The notes beneath the pieces are model-generated. The model saw only the letters and a program-made list of their open reading frames with translations. It made no database searches and had not been told where the DNA came from. Positions 16,865 through 25,856 of a stretch of DNA of 30,609 nt are shown here, piece after piece. The translations under genes and the position numbers were made by a program. The stretch's first letter is position 1, and each line of letters starts with the position of its first letter. The stretch is from Bacteroidetes bacterium UBA6491 (lineage in GTDB: Bacteria > Bacteroidota > Bacteroidia > NS11-12g > UBA9320), in assembly GCA_002436505.1 (NCBI GenBank), contig DJML01000085.1:1-30609 (forward strand). The letters run 5' to 3'.

Positions 16865-18220
16865 CTAAGAATCATTTGAGCCGTTTAATGAATCCTCATA
16901 GAAATTGACCAGACGCGCATCTATCATAATGTCATCAGCATAAATAGGTTTTTTTAAGAAGATCCCGTTGAGCGTGCGGCACCTGCTTAATGCAGTATAC
17001 GCCTGTCCGTTCACAAAAGCACCACGCCCCAGATCGATCACTACCTTGTCAAATGTGAGTCCCTGGCTTTTATGAATAGTTATTGCCCACGCGAGTTTTA
17101 CCGGAAACTGGGTAAATGTTCCGATCGATTCTGTTATTATTTGTCCTTTTTCCCGGTCATAACTATAACGGACATTTTCCCAGACCTCCCGACCCAGTTT
17201 AACTTCTTTCCCTGACTCTAATTTCACGGTTAGTTTTTCATCCGCTATATCGATCACTTTTGCTATGGTACCGTTAACCCATCTTCCGTTGGGGTCATTT
17301 TTAATGATTATGATCTGCGCTTCCTTTTTAATGGCGAGAAGTCCGGGTGCCGGAAACCGGTTTCTATCGAATTCACCTTCTATCTCAGCATGGAAGTGAA
17401 CTGTTTCATCATTGATCTTTGACAACATTCGCATGTTCTCATTATCCGCAATGGAATTCGTGGTGGTAAGATGGATCCGGAATGTGTTATCCGCTTCCAG
17501 ATCTTCCTTAACACGTTCATTGAGTTGATCCAACAATGCATCATTTACCTCCCCAAGTCTTAATTTATCAAGCATGTTAATGAACTTTTGGTCACTTTCC
17601 TGCCGGTGTACCTTGGTGAACTCAAAATGTGAAGGGGCAAGTCGCTGGTATGCCGGTGAATCAAAAAAGTACTGGCTTTTATATACATCATTGAACACAT
17701 TGCGTATAACCGGATTGTCCTCATTCAAAACCGGTGGCAACTGGAAAAGATCTCCGACCAGTATCATCTGCTTCCCGCCAAATGGCCTGCCCGCATCGCC
17801 TCCGTTCTTTCTTAGGGAGTAATCCATGGCCTCAAGAATATCTGACCGAAGCATCGATACCTCGTCGATGAGGATCATTTCGGCATTGTCGAGCAATCGT
17901 CTTTTCTGACTTCCTCGTCTGAATATTTTTATTTCATGATCTCCCGGAAGCAGCGGTTTAAAAGGAAACTGGAATATCGAGTGAATGGTTTGCCCTTTTA
18001 CATTGATCGCTGCAATTCCTGTAAAGGCAAGAACAAGTAATTTCTTTTTTGAATTCTGAACCAGGTAATGGATAAAAGTTGACTTGCCTGTCCCGGCCCT
18101 ACCCGTAATAAAGAAGCTTTTATTCGTGCTCTCGATCTCGTTGAAAAGATCGTTAACAACCGGATCATCACCGTAACCTTTCGGAAGGGTCTGGATCGTG
18201 TGTTTTTCTATATCCGCCAT
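16865..18220 (-). CDS. Pif1/RecD-like SF1B DNA helicase
   Basis: A 5'-3' DNA helicase of superfamily 1B, probably for replication or repair. Motifs in order: Walker A GRAGTGKST (40-48), motif Ia FTGIAAINVKGQTIHSIF, Walker B ILIDE (116-120), motif III GDLFQLPPV, the HRQ of motif IV, then AWAITIHKSQGLTFD and motif VI AYTALSRCR near residue 420. The 451-aa length with no large accessory domain resembles short Pif1-like or Dda-like proteins of Bacteroidota rather than RecD2. The phosphatase gene follows at once, with no functional link I can see. A -7 box precedes the ATG by 12 bases. Confidence 0.9.
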   Translation of the reverse strand: MADIEKHTIQTLPKGYGDDPVVNDLFNEIESTNKSFFITGRAGTGKSTFIHYLVQNSKKKLLVLAFTGIAAINVKGQTIHSIFQFPFKPLLPGDHEIKIFRRGSQKRRLLDNAEMILIDEVSMLRSDILEAMDYSLRKNGGDAGRPFGGKQMILVGDLFQLPPVLNEDNPVIRNVFNDVYKSQYFFDSPAYQRLAPSHFEFTKVHRQESDQKFINMLDKLRLGEVNDALLDQLNERVKEDLEADNTFRIHLTTTNSIADNENMRMLSKINDETVHFHAEIEGEFDRNRFPAPGLLAIKKEAQIIIIKNDPNGRWVNGTIAKVIDIADEKLTVKLESGKEVKLGREVWENVRYSYDREKGQIITESIGTFTQFPVKLAWAITIHKSQGLTFDKVVIDLGRGAFVNGQAYTALSRCRTLNGIFLKKPIYADDIMIDARLVNFYEDSLNGSNDS

Positions 18221-18232
18221 TTATCTCAGCGC

Positions 18233-18240
18233 CAAATGTA
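18233..18240 (-). promoter_or_regulatory. helicase -7 promoter box
   Basis: The minus strand reads TACATTTG, matching TAnnTTTG, 12 bases before the helicase ATG at 18220. No close -33 TTG at canonical spacing is visible. Confidence 0.45.
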
Positions 18241-18386
18241 CAATCATGATGTTATTAAATTCATTCAATGGCTATTTAAAGCCTCATTGTTTTAGTCTTG
18301 AGCTGTAAACTTTAATCACTAGCATCATATATTGATCATAATTGGTTCCTTTCTGGAAGTAATCCCTCATTTGAATAAACAACAAT

Positions 18387-18395
18387 TATCTTTGC
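18387..18395 (+). promoter_or_regulatory. -7 promoter box for the TPR gene
   Basis: TATCTTTGC matches the consensus and lies 28 bases before the ATG at 18424. A TTTG at 18370-18373 is 13 bases upstream, shorter than the usual 17-23 spacing. Confidence 0.55.
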
Positions 18396-18423
18396 TAAAG
18401 CGTTTATATTCTTGCCCGATCCT

Positions 18424-20229
18424 ATGAAATACAGCATATTCCTTTTCATTTTTCTGTTGCCGTTTACCGGTTTAGCTCAGAACACTGATGAAGAGCTTGC
18501 TGCTCAGTATTACAGCAACGGGGAATATGATAAAGCGGTTGTTCTATATAAAAAACTTTTTAAGAGGGATCCGTCATCCATCTACATTTACCAGAACTAC
18601 CTTTCGTCATTACTCTATCTGGAAGATTATACCGAAGCTGAAAAATTGCTGGAAAAACAGATACGGAGGTACCCTGACAACTACACCTTTTCTGTTGATC
18701 TGGGGCATGTGTACAGTTTACAGGGAAATGAGAAAAAAGCATCTGACCTGTATGATGATAATATTAAAAAGGTCCAGCCTTCCTCAGGCAGGGTAGAAGC
18801 GCTTGCTTCTGCGTTCATGAAATACGGCCTGTCCGAGCATGCTATAAGAACTTACATGCAAGGTCGGAAGATCATGCATTCGGATGCCTGGTTCGCGGAA
18901 GAGTTGGTCGACTTATATTACCTGAGGGGAGAAGAGCAAAAAGTAGTTAACGAATGCCTGAATCTGCTCAATCTAAATGCGATGAACCTCCCGCTTGTGA
19001 AATCATCGCTCATCAGGCTACTTGATTCCGGCAAGGAGATAGAATACCTGCAGGAAAGAACATTAAATTATGTTCAGCGATACCCTAATAATCCGGCTTT
19101 CGATGATCTGCTGATGTGGCTTTACATGCAGCAAAAAAAGTTCAATGCCGCTTACAGGCAATCTGTTGCCATGGACAAAAGAGAAAGAGGTGAAGGATTC
19201 AGGTTGGTCGATCTTGCAAAAACATGTATTGAGAATGAGTCCTACGATGTTGCCGTGAAATGTTATGAGTACATCATAGCGTTGGGCAATGAGAGTCGTT
19301 ATTATATGGCAGGTAAATTAGGGTTACTGGAAGCATCGTACCTTCAGGTGACCAGGATCGGTAAATATACCCGTCAGGACCTGGTAACAATGGAGAATAA
19401 TTTCCTGGATTTTCTTAGCACATTTGGCAAGAACTGGAACACAGGAAGCGCCATGTACCAGTTATCAGATATTTATGTTTTCTATCTGCACGACCTTGGT
19501 AAAGGAATTGAATTACTAGAAGAACTGGTAAGCGTTCCAAGGCTTCAGCCAAAATTCGCTGGAAATGTAAAACTGGCACTGGGTGATGCATACCTTATGG
19601 ATGGCCGAGAATGGGATGCCGCACTTTTGTATGGTCAGGTAGATAAGGATTTCAAAGAGGAGCCTCTGGGTCAGAGTGCCAAGTATAAGAATGCCCTGTT
19701 GTCTTTTTACAAAGGTGATTTTGATTGGTCCAAGGACCAGCTCGACGTGCTTAAAACCGCAACATCACAACTTATTTCAAACGATGCATTAGAGCTTAGT
19801 CTGCTTATTCAGGACAACCTTGGTCTGGATTCGAATTATGATGCTATGACAGAATTTGCAAAGATCAAACTGTTGCTTTTCCAGAATCGCCTTGATGAAT
19901 GCACTAAACTATTGCAACTGCTACCAATAAAATATCCTAACCATACGCTTGAAGACGATATCTATTTCACTAGGGCACAGGTCGCTGAAAAACAGCTGAA
20001 CTGGAAGCTTGCCATTGAAAATTACCAGGTTGTCGTCGATCTGTATGGACGTGATATCCTTGCCGATAATGCACTATATAATATTGCAAACATCTATCAG
20101 TACAGATTTCAGGACCACCAAAAAGCAATGGAGACCTGGGAAAAGATAATACTGGACTATCCGGGCAGTCTCTATGTTGTAGAAGCAAGAAGCAAGTACA
20201 GAAAACTGAAAGAGGAGCTTGGTTCATAG
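18424..20229 (+). CDS. exported tetratricopeptide-repeat protein
   Basis: The product, 601 aa, begins with a signal peptide, MKYSIFLFIFLLPFTGLAQ, cleaved before Gln19, so it acts in the periplasm or at the envelope. The mature protein is almost entirely helical repeats of TPR type. Clear units include AAQYYSNGEYDKAVVLYKKL, YLSSLLYLEDYTEAEKLLEK and ENYQVVVDLYGRDILADNALYNIANIYQ near the C-terminus, which resembles the YbgF/BamD style of repeat. Such proteins are scaffolds; the partner is unknown. A TTG at 18412 is an alternative start but would put four residues before the signal peptide, so ATG 18424 is preferred. DUF4286 follows after 68 bases with its own promoter box. Confidence 0.88.
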   Translation: MKYSIFLFIFLLPFTGLAQNTDEELAAQYYSNGEYDKAVVLYKKLFKRDPSSIYIYQNYLSSLLYLEDYTEAEKLLEKQIRRYPDNYTFSVDLGHVYSLQGNEKKASDLYDDNIKKVQPSSGRVEALASAFMKYGLSEHAIRTYMQGRKIMHSDAWFAEELVDLYYLRGEEQKVVNECLNLLNLNAMNLPLVKSSLIRLLDSGKEIEYLQERTLNYVQRYPNNPAFDDLLMWLYMQQKKFNAAYRQSVAMDKRERGEGFRLVDLAKTCIENESYDVAVKCYEYIIALGNESRYYMAGKLGLLEASYLQVTRIGKYTRQDLVTMENNFLDFLSTFGKNWNTGSAMYQLSDIYVFYLHDLGKGIELLEELVSVPRLQPKFAGNVKLALGDAYLMDGREWDAALLYGQVDKDFKEEPLGQSAKYKNALLSFYKGDFDWSKDQLDVLKTATSQLISNDALELSLLIQDNLGLDSNYDAMTEFAKIKLLLFQNRLDECTKLLQLLPIKYPNHTLEDDIYFTRAQVAEKQLNWKLAIENYQVVVDLYGRDILADNALYNIANIYQYRFQDHQKAMETWEKIILDYPGSLYVVEARSKYRKLKEELGS

Positions 20230-20285
20230 CTAATAAAACAGTGGAACCTTCTTTACAGGGAACCATAATTTTCTACCCAAACCTT

Positions 20286-20293
20286 TAAATTTG
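20286..20293 (+). promoter_or_regulatory. DUF4286 gene -7 promoter box
   Basis: TAAATTTG matches TAnnTTTG and ends 4 bases before the ATG at 20298, predicting a leaderless or very short leader message. Confidence 0.45.
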
Positions 20294-20297
20294 AGCC

Positions 20298-20603
20298 ATG
20301 ATCATATATAACGTAACATGCCATGTAGATAATGAGATAGTGGAGGAATGGATAGAATGGATGCGAACCGTGCACCTTCCCGAGGTAATGAACACAGGAA
20401 AATTCCTTTCTTATGAATTTTTAAAAGTTCAAAAACATGACCTCTCGGACGAGGGAGAAAGTTTTGCGATTATGTACAGGAGCCAATCAATTGAGGACTA
20501 CAATAATTACGTTGAGAATTATGCTCCTGCACTTAAACAAAAAACAATGAAAAAATATGGGGACCGGGTAATGGCGTTTCGAACCATCCTTGAATCATTG
20601 TAA
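20298..20603 (+). CDS. DUF4286 family protein
   Basis: A 101-aa protein starting MIIYNVTCHVDNEIVEEWIE, with WMRTVHLPEVMNTGKFLSYE and YNNYVENYAPALKQKTMKKY following. This is the DUF4286 pattern, a small ferredoxin-like (EthD/NIPSNAP-like) alpha-beta fold widespread in Bacteroidota with no known function. No signal peptide or membrane segment is visible, so it is cytoplasmic. It is transcribed alone; lgt converges on it with a 28-base gap and no terminator that I can see. Confidence 0.85.
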   Translation: MIIYNVTCHVDNEIVEEWIEWMRTVHLPEVMNTGKFLSYEFLKVQKHDLSDEGESFAIMYRSQSIEDYNNYVENYAPALKQKTMKKYGDRVMAFRTILESL

Positions 20604-20631
20604 CACTCTGATCGCTATTTGCGGTGCATTC

Positions 20632-21441
20632 TTACCATAAAACGTTCTTCTTTGTTTTCCATTTTTTCCAGATCACATAAGTGACGCCGAGCAATATAAG
20701 AGCTATAAGTTGTGAGTGCGACAGTATTCCCTCTATCACATATCCTCTTTCCTCATCTCCGCGATAGATCTCATTGATGGAGCGACCCACTGCATACATT
20801 GCAATGTAGATCAGGAACAACTGGCCCTGGAATTTCTTTTTTTTTCTTAGTAAAAGGACGGTTGTCAGAATGATCAGGTTGATGCCAATATCAAAAAGTT
20901 GCGTTGGGTACAATGGGGTATGTAGAGGTACGGCCTTACTCAATGGATGATTGAATGTAACACCTAAAATATTATGGCAAACGCGACCGTGACAACAACC
21001 TGCCAAAAAACAACCAACTCTGCCAAAGCTATGTATGACTGGGCCGATGATGGCTATCTCATCAAGAAAAGGGCGAACCGGAACTGCCTTCTTTCTGAGC
21101 CACCATATCATCGTTGGAACGGCAAAAAGCAGAGAACCATAGAAAACGAATCCGGCACCTGAACTTCGCAGCATCTCCCCTGGATTTCCAAAGAATCGCT
21201 CCGGGTCTTCAAGGAAGAAAAAAAACTTACCACCAATAAATGAAGCAGCTATGATCCAGATAAAAAAAGAAGACAGTGAATCGTCATCCAGATCAAATTT
21301 CCTGGTCAATTTTCTGGCAATTAAAAACGATACGATGATACCAATAGCGATCATCACGCCGTATGAATAAACATTTATAAACTCAGGAAATCCGGATGGC
21401 AAAAAATCCGGTGTGCGGAAACGAAGTAACCTGGGAAACAT
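20632..21441 (-). CDS. lgt: prolipoprotein diacylglyceryl transferase
   Basis: Lgt adds diacylglycerol to the lipobox cysteine, the first step of lipoprotein maturation, in the inner membrane. Seven or so hydrophobic segments are visible. The signature region reads FGRVGCFLAGCCHGR, containing the key Arg of the GRxG motif in the Cys-rich form common in Bacteroidota rather than the E. coli GRxGNFxNGE form. The C-terminal GRSINEIYRGDEER segment also fits. Likely clients in this window are the cyclophilin and the alkaline phosphatase. I chose ATG 21441 (MFPRLLRF); ATG 21450 adds MHA. It follows the GT2 gene by 24-33 bases and is probably the last gene of a three-gene unit. Confidence 0.93.
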   Translation of the reverse strand: MFPRLLRFRTPDFLPSGFPEFINVYSYGVMIAIGIIVSFLIARKLTRKFDLDDDSLSSFFIWIIAASFIGGKFFFFLEDPERFFGNPGEMLRSSGAGFVFYGSLLFAVPTMIWWLRKKAVPVRPFLDEIAIIGPVIHSFGRVGCFLAGCCHGRVCHNILGVTFNHPLSKAVPLHTPLYPTQLFDIGINLIILTTVLLLRKKKKFQGQLFLIYIAMYAVGRSINEIYRGDEERGYVIEGILSHSQLIALILLGVTYVIWKKWKTKKNVLW

Positions 21442-21474
21442 AGCATGCAAAATACCATTTGATCTGGAATATTA

Positions 21475-22596
21475 CTACACAAGATCAGACGAAGTGTACT
21501 TCCTTCCCTTCCATTTTGATCTAATCGGAAGAAAGTAGAATATCGCCGTCAATGCAGTACTCAGCACCACAAAAAATTCATAAATAATGAAATGTACGAT
21601 CCTGAACTGTGGTACACCCGCGAGAATTGTAAGTCTGCTGATGAATATGGTCTGGATTGCCATTTTTAGTCCCCATACTATCATCGCCTGCTTTGGAGAA
21701 TAAATAAAAAGGACCGCTATTGCCGGAATGAACAGCCCGTATAAAACGATCATGATCTTCCAGTTTAGCGGCAGCTCACGTGCACCAATGAGCCAACGTT
21801 TCCTTTGGTGCAGCATTTCCCGGGGATCGCTAAGATACCAGGCAAGCCCCAGGGTTTCCTTTGTTAAAATAGTATTCCAGCCCCAGCCATTTCCTGTCAC
21901 ATTGCGAAACAAAGTATAATCTTCTGTGATGGAGAATTCCATTTCTTCATAACCACCAGTCTCTTTATAGGCAGATGCCCGTACTGCCATATTGTTCCCA
22001 ACGGAAGTACAGGAAACACCCCCATTGGCAAATGCTTTGATGTAACCCATAAAATGAATCCAGTCGATGGATTGCATGGTTGCAAACAATGATCCCCTGG
22101 CACACATCGTTGTTCCGGAAACAATTCCTGTCGTCTCTTTGAATCCTTTCAAAAGCCCTTTGATCCACCCATTCGGGAGTTGTACGTCAACATCTGTAAT
22201 AAAAAAGAATTCACCGGTTGCCAGGCGAGCTAGATGGGCCAGAACATTCCCTTTTCCACGTGCTCTCCCCAGATTTTCAGTGACCTGTATCAATGAGAAA
22301 TTTTTCTTACCGGCTATGTATTCCCTCACCAACTCGTTTGTCCTGTCCGACGAATTATCATCTCCTATAAGTACCTGTAATTTATCTGGAGGATAATCCA
22401 GATCCGCGATGGAATCAAGACTGCGGATAATCAGCGCCTCTTCATTTCTGGCAGCGAGCAGAAGGGACACCTTGGGAAAGTTATTTTCGTCCAGCTTTAT
22501 TAGTGACGGAGATGAATTTATCATTATCAGACTGTATACCTGAATACAGAAGAAAATGATCAGGATCAGACCTGCTATGTAAATGAGTATGTTCAT
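21475..22596 (-). CDS. processive-type family 2 glycosyltransferase, membrane bound
   Basis: An N-terminal membrane anchor (residues 2-25) is followed by a GT-A catalytic domain. VSLLLAARNEE and VLIGDDNSSDRT bind the nucleotide sugar, TDVDV is the metal-binding D-x-D, TEDYTL holds the catalytic base, and QRKRW is the Q(Q/R)xRW motif of processive enzymes such as cellulose, chitin and hyaluronan synthases. Three hydrophobic segments follow. It therefore likely polymerises or transfers a sugar at the cytoplasmic face and passes it outward; the sugar is unknown. Its ATG overlaps the stop of the deacetylase gene (ATGA at 22593-22596), which implies translational coupling and a joint pathway. Poly-GlcNAc or Nod-factor-like chemistry is a reasonable guess only. 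Confidence 0.87.
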   Translation of the reverse strand: MNILIYIAGLILIIFFCIQVYSLIMINSSPSLIKLDENNFPKVSLLLAARNEEALIIRSLDSIADLDYPPDKLQVLIGDDNSSDRTNELVREYIAGKKNFSLIQVTENLGRARGKGNVLAHLARLATGEFFFITDVDVQLPNGWIKGLLKGFKETTGIVSGTTMCARGSLFATMQSIDWIHFMGYIKAFANGGVSCTSVGNNMAVRASAYKETGGYEEMEFSITEDYTLFRNVTGNGWGWNTILTKETLGLAWYLSDPREMLHQRKRWLIGARELPLNWKIMIVLYGLFIPAIAVLFIYSPKQAMIVWGLKMAIQTIFISRLTILAGVPQFRIVHFIIYEFFVVLSTALTAIFYFLPIRSKWKGRKYTSSDLV

Positions 22597-23222
22597 TCCA
22601 ACAATCCGGTTTGATACCCTTCCTTATGAAGATACGCGAGATATTCAGGTAAAACAGATTTCAGATTGGCCCTTGATTTAATGCTGTCATGAAAAACCAC
22701 AATTGACCCTTTCCTTGTATACCTTTTAAGCTTCCACAAACTTCTCTTCGGTTTAAACGTCTTTTTAAAATCCCATGACAACAGGGTCCACATAATAATT
22801 TTGTACTTCCCTTTGAGGATTCTTCGCTGTGCTCCGGTAATCCTTCCGTAAGGCGGTCTGAATATCCTGCCCGGAACCAGATCGCTGCACTTATCAATTT
22901 CATTCATGTAATCCTGAACGGGGGTGCGCCAGCCATTTACATGATAAAAGGTGTGATTTCCTACGCCATGGCCCCTTGAAAGTATCTCATTGAAGGTGTC
23001 AGGATATTTGCGGACATTATCGCCGATGCAAAAGAACGTTGCTTTAAACCCGTATTTCTCCAGTTCATCCATTACATATGTGGTAACCTCAGGATTTGGA
23101 CCATCATCAAAGGTCAGATAGACCTCTTTCTTACTGGTATTGATTTGCCACACCAGCTTCGGAAAGGCCACTCTGAATAAATATGGTGTCTTGTAAAACA
23201 ACAATTGTCTCTGCTCTTGCAA
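22593..23222 (-). CDS. polysaccharide deacetylase (NodB/CE4 family)
   Basis: CE4 enzymes remove N-acetyl or O-acetyl groups from sugars using a divalent metal. All five motifs can be seen: TFDDGP, the metal-binding HTFYH in GVGNHTFYHV, the RPPYG of motif 3, SWDFKK of motif 4 and VVFHDS of motif 5. No signal peptide is present, so it acts in the cytoplasm or loosely at the membrane, unlike secreted PgaB-type enzymes. There is no ATG near the start: candidate starts are TTG at 23222, 23204 and 23201. The last two fit the family start (LFYKTPYLFRVAF) better, and a TTTGC resembling a promoter box overlaps 23222. It heads the unit with the GT2 gene (4-base overlap) and lgt. Confidence 0.87.
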   Translation of the reverse strand: MQEQRQLLFYKTPYLFRVAFPKLVWQINTSKKEVYLTFDDGPNPEVTTYVMDELEKYGFKATFFCIGDNVRKYPDTFNEILSRGHGVGNHTFYHVNGWRTPVQDYMNEIDKCSDLVPGRIFRPPYGRITGAQRRILKGKYKIIMWTLLSWDFKKTFKPKRSLWKLKRYTRKGSIVVFHDSIKSRANLKSVLPEYLAYLHKEGYQTGLLE

Positions 23223-23309
23223 ATATCCGTTTATCTGTCGATAACGGGAAAGTTGTCTGAATAATTAAAATTTTGGTCGAAACGGACCCCAGGACTTCAT
23301 ATTTACCTT

Positions 23310-23317
23310 TAGATTTG
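23310..23317 (+). promoter_or_regulatory. tolC-like gene -7 promoter box
   Basis: TAGATTTG matches TAnnTTTG and ends 5 bases before the ATG at 23323. No TTG is found at the usual -33 spacing. Confidence 0.45.
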
Positions 23318-23322
23318 ACCTC

Positions 23323-24747
23323 ATGAAAAGATCTTCTGTAGTTTTCATCGTTTCAGCGGTTTTATTACTTCTGAATATTAAGACGGTTCAGGCGCAGGAC
23401 AAATGGAGCCTGGAACGCTGTATTGGATATGCAAAAGAAAATAATCTGAGCATGATCCAGGGGGAGATGTCGATCGAACTTCAACAGATTGACCTGAACC
23501 AACAAAGGATGAATCGTTATCCGACGTTGAATGGAAATGCTACTCATGCCTATAATCTTGGGCGAAGCATCGACCCTTTTACCAATCAATTCGAAAATCA
23601 ATCCATTCAGTCCAATTCCTTCGGCTTGAGCTCAGGAGTGAATTTATTCAGCGGGTTCCGAATCAAGCACAACATTAACCAAAGTCAAAGCCTGCTGAAA
23701 GAACGCAAACTGGACAAAATGGTGCTTGAAAACAATATCAGCCTTCAGATCGCTGATCTGTATCTCCAAACACTATTCAACATGGAGCAATTAAGGATCG
23801 CTGAATTACAAAAAGAGACAACAGAAGCGCAACTGGAAAGATCAAGAAATTTGTTTAAGGCAGGCAAAACAGATAAGAGTGATGTCCTTAACCAGGAATC
23901 TCAACTGTCAATGGACGTTTATAACATTACCGTTGCAAAGAACAACATCAATCTATCTCAACTTGCCCTGAAACAACTGCTGCAACTGGACCCTTTCACA
24001 CCATTTGAAATAGAAGTACCCGAAATAAGTGGCGATGATTTTATCAGTTCATATATGCTTGATCAGGTAATAGATTCTGCGATAAAAACTTTCCCAGAGA
24101 TCAGGAAAGCTGAGCAGGCATTAGTGTCAGCTGAGATAGGAACAAAAGTAGCAGGAGCTGACCGTTATCCCAGTTTGCGATTGTTTGCCAATGTGAATAC
24201 CTTGTATACCCAATCAAACAAAGAGGCTTATGACGCAACTGTAACTTCAGTACCGATTGGATACGTTGACGGCACAAATGAGGACGTTCTCTCACAGATC
24301 ACCACGTATAAAACCAGAACTACCGCATTTAATCAGCAGCTTAGCGATAACTTCGGCCAATCATTCGGCATTTCTTTATCTGTTCCTATTTTCAACAATT
24401 ATCAGGTAAATAATCGCATCTCGACCACCAAAATAAATTACGATATAAGATCAGTTGAACTGGCTCAAGCAAAGAACCAGTTGATCAATGACGTCACCAG
24501 TGCGTACACAACTTATGTCGCTGCAATTGACCAGTTCAGGGCTGCTCAAACAAACTACACATCTCAATCAGAAAGCTATGAACTAAATGCCAGAAGATAT
24601 GAGGCCGGATTAATTACTTCAGCAGAAATACTGCTGTTCAGGAACAACCTGAATGCTGCTGCCAGTAACTTGAATACTGCAAAATATCAACTTGTATTCA
24701 GCAAGACACAATTGGATTTCTATCTGGGAAGAGCATTGAACATATGA
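23323..24747 (+). CDS. TolC-family outer-membrane efflux protein
   Basis: A signal peptide (cleavage after Ala24, before Gln25) leads into the duplicated outer-membrane-factor fold. The first repeat carries WSLERCIGYAKENNLSMIQG and a long coiled coil, LERSRNLFKAGKTDKSDVLN. The second repeat is matched by AQAKNQLINDVTSAYTTYVA and YELNARRYEAGLITSAEILL. The strand segment YNLGRSIDPFTN and SIPIFNNY-like turns fit the barrel. At 474 aa it is standard for the family. It would be the exit duct for an efflux pump or type I secretion system, but no inner-membrane or adaptor gene is adjacent, so the partner is unknown. Confidence 0.92.
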   Translation: MKRSSVVFIVSAVLLLLNIKTVQAQDKWSLERCIGYAKENNLSMIQGEMSIELQQIDLNQQRMNRYPTLNGNATHAYNLGRSIDPFTNQFENQSIQSNSFGLSSGVNLFSGFRIKHNINQSQSLLKERKLDKMVLENNISLQIADLYLQTLFNMEQLRIAELQKETTEAQLERSRNLFKAGKTDKSDVLNQESQLSMDVYNITVAKNNINLSQLALKQLLQLDPFTPFEIEVPEISGDDFISSYMLDQVIDSAIKTFPEIRKAEQALVSAEIGTKVAGADRYPSLRLFANVNTLYTQSNKEAYDATVTSVPIGYVDGTNEDVLSQITTYKTRTTAFNQQLSDNFGQSFGISLSVPIFNNYQVNNRISTTKINYDIRSVELAQAKNQLINDVTSAYTTYVAAIDQFRAAQTNYTSQSESYELNARRYEAGLITSAEILLFRNNLNAAASNLNTAKYQLVFSKTQLDFYLGRALNI

Positions 24748-24845
24748 TGGTAAGTTACGGGTGTTCTTATACTGATGTTTTAATGATAACAGCGAACAGC
24801 GCTGACAATTTTAGGGTATTAGTGCAATTTTGATAACCAACAATT

Positions 24846-24854
24846 TATATTCGC
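24846..24854 (+). promoter_or_regulatory. gpsA -7-like box
   Basis: TATATTCGC differs from TAnnTTTGC by one base and ends 3 bases before the GTG start at 24858, with the same GCACT-start layout as purQ. A TTTTG at 24828-24832 lies upstream. Confidence 0.4.
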
Positions 24855-24857
24855 ACT

Positions 24858-25856
24858 GTGAATAAGACCATTTCGGTGATCGGAGGAGGTAGTTGGGGAA
24901 CAGCCCTTGTTAAAGTGCTTGCCGAAAACATTTCTGATCAAAAGATTCTATGGTGGGTCCGAAAAGAAGAGACAGCAGTCCACATTAGAAATTACAAACA
25001 CAACCCAAATTACCTGAGTTCTGTTGAGATCCATCCTGACCAGGTACTGGTTAGCACAGATCTGCAGAAAGTGGTCGATGAAAGTGACGTTCTTGTTCTT
25101 GCAATTCCATCGGCTTTCCTCAAATCAACAATTGACAGCATTGACATTAAAAGTCTTGCTAACAAAAAGATAGTTTCCGCTATAAAGGGGCTGGTGCCTG
25201 AAACTTGTCAGATCGTTGGAGAATTTGCGCGTGATTACCTAAATATTCCGGCCACCAATATTGCAGTTATTGCCGGGCCGAGCCATGCTGAAGAAATTTC
25301 CCTTGAAAAACTCAGTTACCTGACCATCGCATCTGAAGGTGAAGATTTTGCATCGGAAATTGCCGAAATGATCTCCTGCAGGTATGTACGTACCTCTACT
25401 TCTGACGACATATACGGCACTGAATATGCTGCTGTTCTAAAGAACATCTATGCTGTTGCGTCTGGGATCGCACATGGGATAGGATATGGAGATAACTTTC
25501 AGGCCGTACTTTTATCCAACGCCATTACCGAGATAAAAAGATTCATTGCAACAGTGCACCCAATTGACAGAGACACAGATGGGTCTGCTTACCTTGGAGA
25601 CCTTCTTGTTACCTGTTATTCACAGTTTAGCAGGAACAGAACTTTTGGCAGCATGCTTGGAAAAGGCTATTCTGTAAAATCTGCACAAATGGAAATGAAC
25701 ATGATAGCGGAAGGTTTCTACGCGACAAAATCTATCTATGATCTAAACAAGAAATACCACGTAGAAATGCCGCTTCATAATTTCGTTTATGATGTAATTT
25801 ACCGGCAAATAAAACCACGTGACGCGATCAAGGTATTAATTCCGCAGCTGTCTTAG
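24858..25856 (+). CDS. gpsA: NAD(P)H-dependent glycerol-3-phosphate dehydrogenase
   Basis: GpsA reduces dihydroxyacetone phosphate to sn-glycerol-3-phosphate, the backbone for phospholipids, in the cytoplasm. The Rossmann motif VIGGGSWGTALVKVLAEN starts at residue 7. Further family segments are VLAIPSAFLK, SAIKGLVPET, IAVIAGPSHAEE, the catalytic-Lys region YAAVLKNIYAVASGIAHGIG and GDLLVTCYSQFSRNRTFG. The 332-aa length is normal. The start is GTG, placed exactly where the family begins, and the promoter-like box just upstream supports it. tdk converges 12 bases after the stop. Confidence 0.95.
   Translation: MNKTISVIGGGSWGTALVKVLAENISDQKILWWVRKEETAVHIRNYKHNPNYLSSVEIHPDQVLVSTDLQKVVDESDVLVLAIPSAFLKSTIDSIDIKSLANKKIVSAIKGLVPETCQIVGEFARDYLNIPATNIAVIAGPSHAEEISLEKLSYLTIASEGEDFASEIAEMISCRYVRTSTSDDIYGTEYAAVLKNIYAVASGIAHGIGYGDNFQAVLLSNAITEIKRFIATVHPIDRDTDGSAYLGDLLVTCYSQFSRNRTFGSMLGKGYSVKSAQMEMNMIAEGFYATKSIYDLNKKYHVEMPLHNFVYDVIYRQIKPRDAIKVLIPQLS

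Noticed and set aside
13083..18220. Possible defence island joining the Schlafen-type gene and the Pif1-like helicase
   Set aside because: They are on opposite strands, separated by three metabolic genes, and have their own promoters; nothing ties them together.
23323..24747. Complete efflux operon around the tolC-like gene
   Set aside because: Neither neighbour encodes an RND/ABC transporter or adaptor; gpsA and the deacetylase are unrelated and separately promoted.
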